NCBI RefSeq assembly: GCF_001511835.1
Contig: NZ_LN997848.1
Span: 3,996,001-4,060,000, forward strand
From: Magnetospirillum sp. XM-1
GTDB taxonomy: Bacteria > Pseudomonadota > Alphaproteobacteria > Rhodospirillales > Magnetospirillaceae
Reading direction: 5' to 3'
Length of the DNA stretch: 64,000 nt
The translations under genes and the position numbers were made by a program. Under the pieces are notes generated by a model that was not told the origin of the DNA, did not search any database, and worked only from the letters and a program-made list of their open reading frames with translations. Shown here piece by piece: positions 60,516-64,000 of the stretch; position 1 is the stretch's first letter, and each line of letters opens with the position of its first letter.

Positions 60516-61190
60516 ATGTCCCGCCGCAATCGCCCCTCCAAGGTCGACCAACTGCCGCCGGAAGTGCGCGAGCTGATCGCCGAACTGCGGCAGACGCACG
60601 GCTGGAGCATCGACCAGATCCTCGTCGTGCTGCGGGATCTGGCCGCCGGCCGGCAGCCCAGCCTGCCCGGGGCGCTGCCGCCGGAACTGGCCGTCCCGCC
60701 GGTCATCGATCCCGACCTGGTGCCGAGCCGGGGACGATTGGGCGCCCATATCCAGGGCCTGTCGCAACTGGCCGAGAAGCTGCAGCGGTCGCGCTCCATC
60801 GCCGAAGCCCTGGTGCGGCGCACGGGCGAAAAGGAAAGCCGTCTCACCGCGCTGAATGTCGAGTTGATGCACTCGGTGGTCACCGACCTGGTGCTGGCAG
60901 CCGAATCCGGCCAGCTGGCGCCCGCCGATCCCGAGGGTGAGAACGGGGCCCTGCCTGTCCCGGTGCTCCAGGACCCCGCCAAGGTGATGTTCCTGGCCAA
61001 GGCCCTCGACCACTTGGCCAGCGCCGCCAAGAAGGACTCCGACATGGTCCTCAAGACCCGCCAGGAGATGGCCAGGCTGGCTGCCCAGAAGGTAGACAAG
61101 GCGGTGAAGGACGCCACCAAGGCCGGTGAAAAGGGCCTGTCGGCCGAGCGCATCTCCCAGCTACGGCGCGAGCTGGCGGGGATGGCGTGA
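60516..61190 (+). CDS. DUF3486 family protein, probable small terminase subunit
   Basis: 224 residues. N-terminal HTH-like RNRPSKVDQLPPEVRELIAE, LRQTHGWSIDQIL, typical of DUF3486 (Mu gp27), which acts as the small terminase in DNA packaging by position and size. A helical C-terminal part follows (DPAKVMFLAKALDHLASAAK). It overlaps the next gene start (TGATG). Confidence 0.82.
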   Translation: MSRRNRPSKVDQLPPEVRELIAELRQTHGWSIDQILVVLRDLAAGRQPSLPGALPPELAVPPVIDPDLVPSRGRLGAHIQGLSQLAEKLQRSRSIAEALVRRTGEKESRLTALNVELMHSVVTDLVLAAESGQLAPADPEGENGALPVPVLQDPAKVMFLAKALDHLASAAKKDSDMVLKTRQEMARLAAQKVDKAVKDATKAGEKGLSAERISQLRRELAGMA

Positions 61191-61324
61191 TGCAGATCTT
61201 GATCGCCATGGCTCAGGTCTTGCCGATTATGGGTCTATGGATCGCGGCCTGCCTGACCGGACGCTCGGCCTTTCTGGTGGGAATTCCGCCGCTGGTCGCC
61301 TTCTGGCTTTGGCAGGGGGCTTAA
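61190..61324 (+). CDS. Small membrane protein between terminase genes
   Basis: 44 residues, two short hydrophobic segments (VLPIMGLWIAACL, AFLVGIPPLVAFWLW). Its start overlaps the DUF3486 stop and its stop abuts the terminase start, so position and coupling support it. No known family. Confidence 0.6.
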   Translation: MQILIAMAQVLPIMGLWIAACLTGRSAFLVGIPPLVAFWLWQGA

Positions 61325-62962
61325 ATGGCCGTTGAATGGGTGCCGCCCAAATCCCTGATCGACGATCTGTGGGGCACCTCGGCGCTTTCCACCTACGACC
61401 CGCTGGCCGACGGCCTGTTGATGGCCCACCAGAAGGCCTGGTGCGAAGACACGTCCGATCTCAAGATCGGCGAGAAGGGCCGCCGCACCGGCATCACCTG
61501 GGGCGAAGCCTTCGATTCCGTCACCGCCGCCATGGCGGCCAAGTCGGCCGGCGGCGACGACACCTGGTATATCGGCGACACCAAGGAAAAGGGCCGCGAG
61601 TTCATCAAGACCTGCGCCGGCATGGCCCAGGCCATCGCCGGCGAGCTGCTGGAGGTCGAGGAGTTCGTCTTCGAGGACGTGACGGTCGATGAGCGCGGCG
61701 AGGTCAAGACCTCCCAGATCGCTGCCTTCCGCGTCACCTTCGCCAGTGGGCACCGCATTTCCGCCCTGTCGTCCAATCCGGCCAATATCCGTGGTCTGCA
61801 AGGCCGCGTGGTGATCGATGAGGCGGCGTTTCACCGCGACGTGGCCGCCGTCCTGGACGCCTGCCTGGCCCTGCTGATCTGGGGTGGCAAGATCCGCATC
61901 ATCTCCACCCACAACGGCAACACCAACGCCTTCAACGACCTGATCAAGGAGGTGCGCGCCGGCAAGCGCACCGCCAGTATCCATCGGGTCACCTTCGACG
62001 ACGCGGTGGCCAACGGCCTTTATGAGCGCATGTGCGCCGTCACCGGCCGCGCCATGAGCCCCCAGGACAAGGCGGCCTGGTATGCCGGCATCCGCAACGC
62101 CTATGGCTCACGCACCGAGGCCATGCGGGAAGAACTGGACGCCGTGCCCCGCGAAGGCGACGGCACCATGTTGGCCCTGGCGCTGATCGAGGCCGCCCAG
62201 CGGCAGGCTTACCGCCTGGTGCGGTGGGAACCGCCGGAGCCGGCCGGCGGCCTGGAATTCGTCGACTGGCCCGAGCAGCTGCGCCGCGCCCACATGGATC
62301 TGTGGATCAAGGAGCACGTCGTCCCCGAGCTGGAGAAGTTCCCCGCCTGGGCGCTGGGCGCGCTGGGCGGCGATTTCGCCATGCGCCAGGACCGCGCCGC
62401 CTATGCCGTCGGCTTCACCGACCATGCTCTGCACCGCCATGTGCCGCTGATCGTCGAGCTGTGCCAATGTCCCTATGACCAGCAGAAGCAGCTGCTGTTC
62501 TTCATCGGAACCTGGTTGCGCCAGCACCGCCGGCTCCAGGGCGGCGTGCTGGACGCCAACGGCAACGGCATGGTCCTGGCCCAGGAAGCGCGGCAGAAAT
62601 TCGGGCCCGAAAGCATCGTCGAGCTGATGCCGTCGGACGCTTGGGCACGCGAGATGACGCCCAAATTCTCGGCCGCCTTTGCCGACAAGACCATCCACGT
62701 GCCTGCCCATCTCGACGTGCGCGGAGATCTCCACCAGTTCCGCATCGTCAACGGCGTCGGAAAGATTCCCAAGGACGTCCGCACCGAGGGCACCGATGGC
62801 GGCAAGCGCCACGCCGATACAGCCGTGGCCCTGCTGAACTTCTACGCCGCCACCTTCGGCGAGGTGGTCGACTACGGCTACCAGTCGGCCCGGGCCGAAG
62901 CCGAGGGCAGGGGCGCCGATCACGACGATGACGACGGCCGCTTCGGCCAAGGAGCATTTTGA
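61325..62962 (+). CDS. Terminase large subunit (Mu gp28-like)
   Basis: 545 residues. ATPase part with a deviant Walker A GEKGRRTGIT (about 49-58), Walker B GRVVIDEAAF (about 161-170) and motif III IISTHNG. The nuclease part (about 340-500) contains GGDFAMRQDRAAYAV and a GVLDANGNGMVLAQEA segment. It packages DNA into the head by headful cleavage. It overlaps the portal start (TGATG). Confidence 0.92.
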   Translation: MAVEWVPPKSLIDDLWGTSALSTYDPLADGLLMAHQKAWCEDTSDLKIGEKGRRTGITWGEAFDSVTAAMAAKSAGGDDTWYIGDTKEKGREFIKTCAGMAQAIAGELLEVEEFVFEDVTVDERGEVKTSQIAAFRVTFASGHRISALSSNPANIRGLQGRVVIDEAAFHRDVAAVLDACLALLIWGGKIRIISTHNGNTNAFNDLIKEVRAGKRTASIHRVTFDDAVANGLYERMCAVTGRAMSPQDKAAWYAGIRNAYGSRTEAMREELDAVPREGDGTMLALALIEAAQRQAYRLVRWEPPEPAGGLEFVDWPEQLRRAHMDLWIKEHVVPELEKFPAWALGALGGDFAMRQDRAAYAVGFTDHALHRHVPLIVELCQCPYDQQKQLLFFIGTWLRQHRRLQGGVLDANGNGMVLAQEARQKFGPESIVELMPSDAWAREMTPKFSAAFADKTIHVPAHLDVRGDLHQFRIVNGVGKIPKDVRTEGTDGGKRHADTAVALLNFYAATFGEVVDYGYQSARAEAEGRGADHDDDDGRFGQGAF

Positions 62963-64000
62963 TGGTCAAGTCCAGCCTGGTCGATCAATACGGCCGCCCC
63001 ATCGAGTACGGCCGCCTGACCGAGGAGGAATCCGGCCCGACCCTCGCCGGCGTCCGCCAGATCCTCTCGGACCACCCGTCCTCCGGCCTGACGCCCCGGC
63101 GCCTGGCCTCCCTCCTGATCGCCGCCGAGCAGGGCGACGCCGATGCCTACCTGGAACTGGCCGAGGACATGGAGGAGAAGGACCTCCATTACCGCGCCGT
63201 GCTGGGCACGCGCAAGCTGCAGGTGTCGCAGCTCCCCATCACGGTGGAGGCCGCCAGCGACGACGCGGCCGACCAAAAGATGGCCGACCTGGTGCGCGAA
63301 CACCTGGTGGAGTCCGGGGTAGTCGAGGACTACCTGTTCGACATGCTGGACGCGGTGGGCAAGGGCTATTCGGTGGGCGAGATCATCTGGCGCACCGATG
63401 GCGGAATCTGGCGCCCGGCCCGCGTCGAATGGCGCGACCCCCGCTGGTTCGAATTCGACCGCCGGGACGGCCGCACCCTGCTGCTGAAGGGTGGCGCCGC
63501 CGGTATCGGCATGCCCGAACCCCTGAAGCCCTTCGGCTACGTGGTGCATTGCCACCGGACCAAGTCCGGCCTGCCCGTCCGTGGCGGCCTGGCCCGAGCG
63601 GTGGCCTGGATGTACCTGTTCAAGAATTTCGACATCAAGTCGTGGGTCGAGTTCCTGGAGGTGTTCGGCCAGCCGGTGCGCATCGGCAAGTACCATGCCG
63701 GCGCCTCGGATGCCGACAAGGCGATCCTGCTGCGCGCCGTACGTTCCATCGCCCGCGACGTAGCCGCCATCATCCCCGATTCCATGGCCATGGAACTGGT
63801 CGAGGCGAAGATCTCCGGCACCATCACGGTGCAGAAGGAATTCGCCGAGTTCGCCGATTCCCAGGTGTCCAAGGCGGTTCTGGGCCAGACCGGCACCACC
63901 GACGTGGGCCAGCATGTGGGCACCGCCAAGGCCCACGACAAGGTCAAGGACGACATCGAGCGCGACGACGCCCGCCAGGGCAGCAACACCGTCAACGACG
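62962..64000 (+). CDS. DUF935 portal protein (Mu gp29-like), 3'-truncated by window end
   Basis: About 346 codons are visible, with ATG right at the terminase stop and GGAG upstream. Typical portal features: EDMEEKDLHYRAVLGTRKLQ, VGKGYSVGEIIWR, RDPRWFEFDRR, PVRGGLARAVAWMYLFKNFD, FGQPVRIGKY and a Gln-Thr-Gly-Thr-Thr motif in VLGQTGTTD. This matches DUF935/Mu gp29, which forms the portal ring for packaging. The C-terminus lies outside the window. Confidence 0.92.
   Translation, partial: MVKSSLVDQYGRPIEYGRLTEEESGPTLAGVRQILSDHPSSGLTPRRLASLLIAAEQGDADAYLELAEDMEEKDLHYRAVLGTRKLQVSQLPITVEAASDDAADQKMADLVREHLVESGVVEDYLFDMLDAVGKGYSVGEIIWRTDGGIWRPARVEWRDPRWFEFDRRDGRTLLLKGGAAGIGMPEPLKPFGYVVHCHRTKSGLPVRGGLARAVAWMYLFKNFDIKSWVEFLEVFGQPVRIGKYHAGASDADKAILLRAVRSIARDVAAIIPDSMAMELVEAKISGTITVQKEFAEFADSQVSKAVLGQTGTTDVGQHVGTAKAHDKVKDDIERDDARQGSNTVND

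Larger units (their letters stand above)
43328..64000 (+). mobile_element. Mu-like transposable prophage (right part beyond window)
   Basis: The gene order matches Mu: leftward repressor, rightward ner, transposase A, B-type ATPase, small early genes, DUF3164, GemA, Mor, lysis genes, then DUF2730, DUF3486, terminase and DUF935 portal. The left end is put at about 43328 (TGT), where the host gene breaks. Transposase-site-like repeats begin 5 bases inside. TGT at 43322 or 43326 is also possible. The right end is not in the window, so the 5-bp target duplication cannot be checked. Confidence 0.88.

Overview
The window is GC-rich, densely packed alphaproteobacterial DNA. The nitric oxide reductase cluster, the large number of two-component genes and the protein styles suggest a Magnetospirillum-like member of the Rhodospirillales. 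That assignment is an inference from the proteins; no rRNA or tRNA gene was seen. The host chromosome occupies about 1-43.33 kb, and a Mu-like transposable prophage, cut off by the window end, occupies about 43.33-64.0 kb. Host part, left to right: a lipoprotein end with a response regulator/histidine kinase pair and three small envelope proteins (1-3.5 kb); a FixJ/FixL-like pair whose kinase has a MASE1-type membrane domain (3.6-5.8 kb); a universal stress protein with a YbaL-type cation/proton antiporter (6.1-8.7 kb); a TorR-like regulator, a 1339-residue propeller hybrid kinase and an atypical regulator (8.9-14.5 kb); and a six-gene minus-strand signalling operon (14.6-23.0 kb) with two kinases of the same H-box type, a PhnD-like binding protein, and REC-HDOD, REC-degenerate-HD-GYP and REC-LuxR proteins.  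Next comes a complete nitric oxide reductase operon, crp-type regulator-norCBQDEF (23.2-29.4 kb). It is followed by a small secreted Cys protein under a well-placed FNR-type box, and by an AT-rich scar where ahpF has been cut down to its first ~97 residues beside an intact ahpC (29.5-31.4 kb). A second signalling block (31.7-42.5 kb) holds a REC-kinase, a lone receiver, a degenerate EAL-like protein, a 1655-residue multi-PAS hybrid kinase, a periplasmic histidine phosphatase, a canonical REC-HD-GYP phosphodiesterase and a REC-ATPase protein.  The prophage has inserted in a small host gene that also seems to have lost its 5' end. Its left end carries direct repeats placed like Mu transposase sites. 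Leftward it expresses a repressor and three small genes. Rightward it has ner, a ParB-like gene, a MuA-type transposase core lacking the usual DNA-binding domain I, a MuB-type ATPase, a long run of small early/middle genes (DnaA-domain-IV-like, DUF3164, GemA, Mor), a reversed low-GC membrane gene that looks like a moron, a lysis cassette (holin-like/transglycosylase, Rz with embedded Rz1), and the start of the head module (DUF2730, DUF3486, terminase, DUF935 portal). The control region has three near-identical operators exactly 43 bp apart around the early promoter. The most unusual points are the split-looking transposase, the operator array, the PhnD/kinase/HDOD/pseudo-HD-GYP operon, the ahpF scar and the moron.
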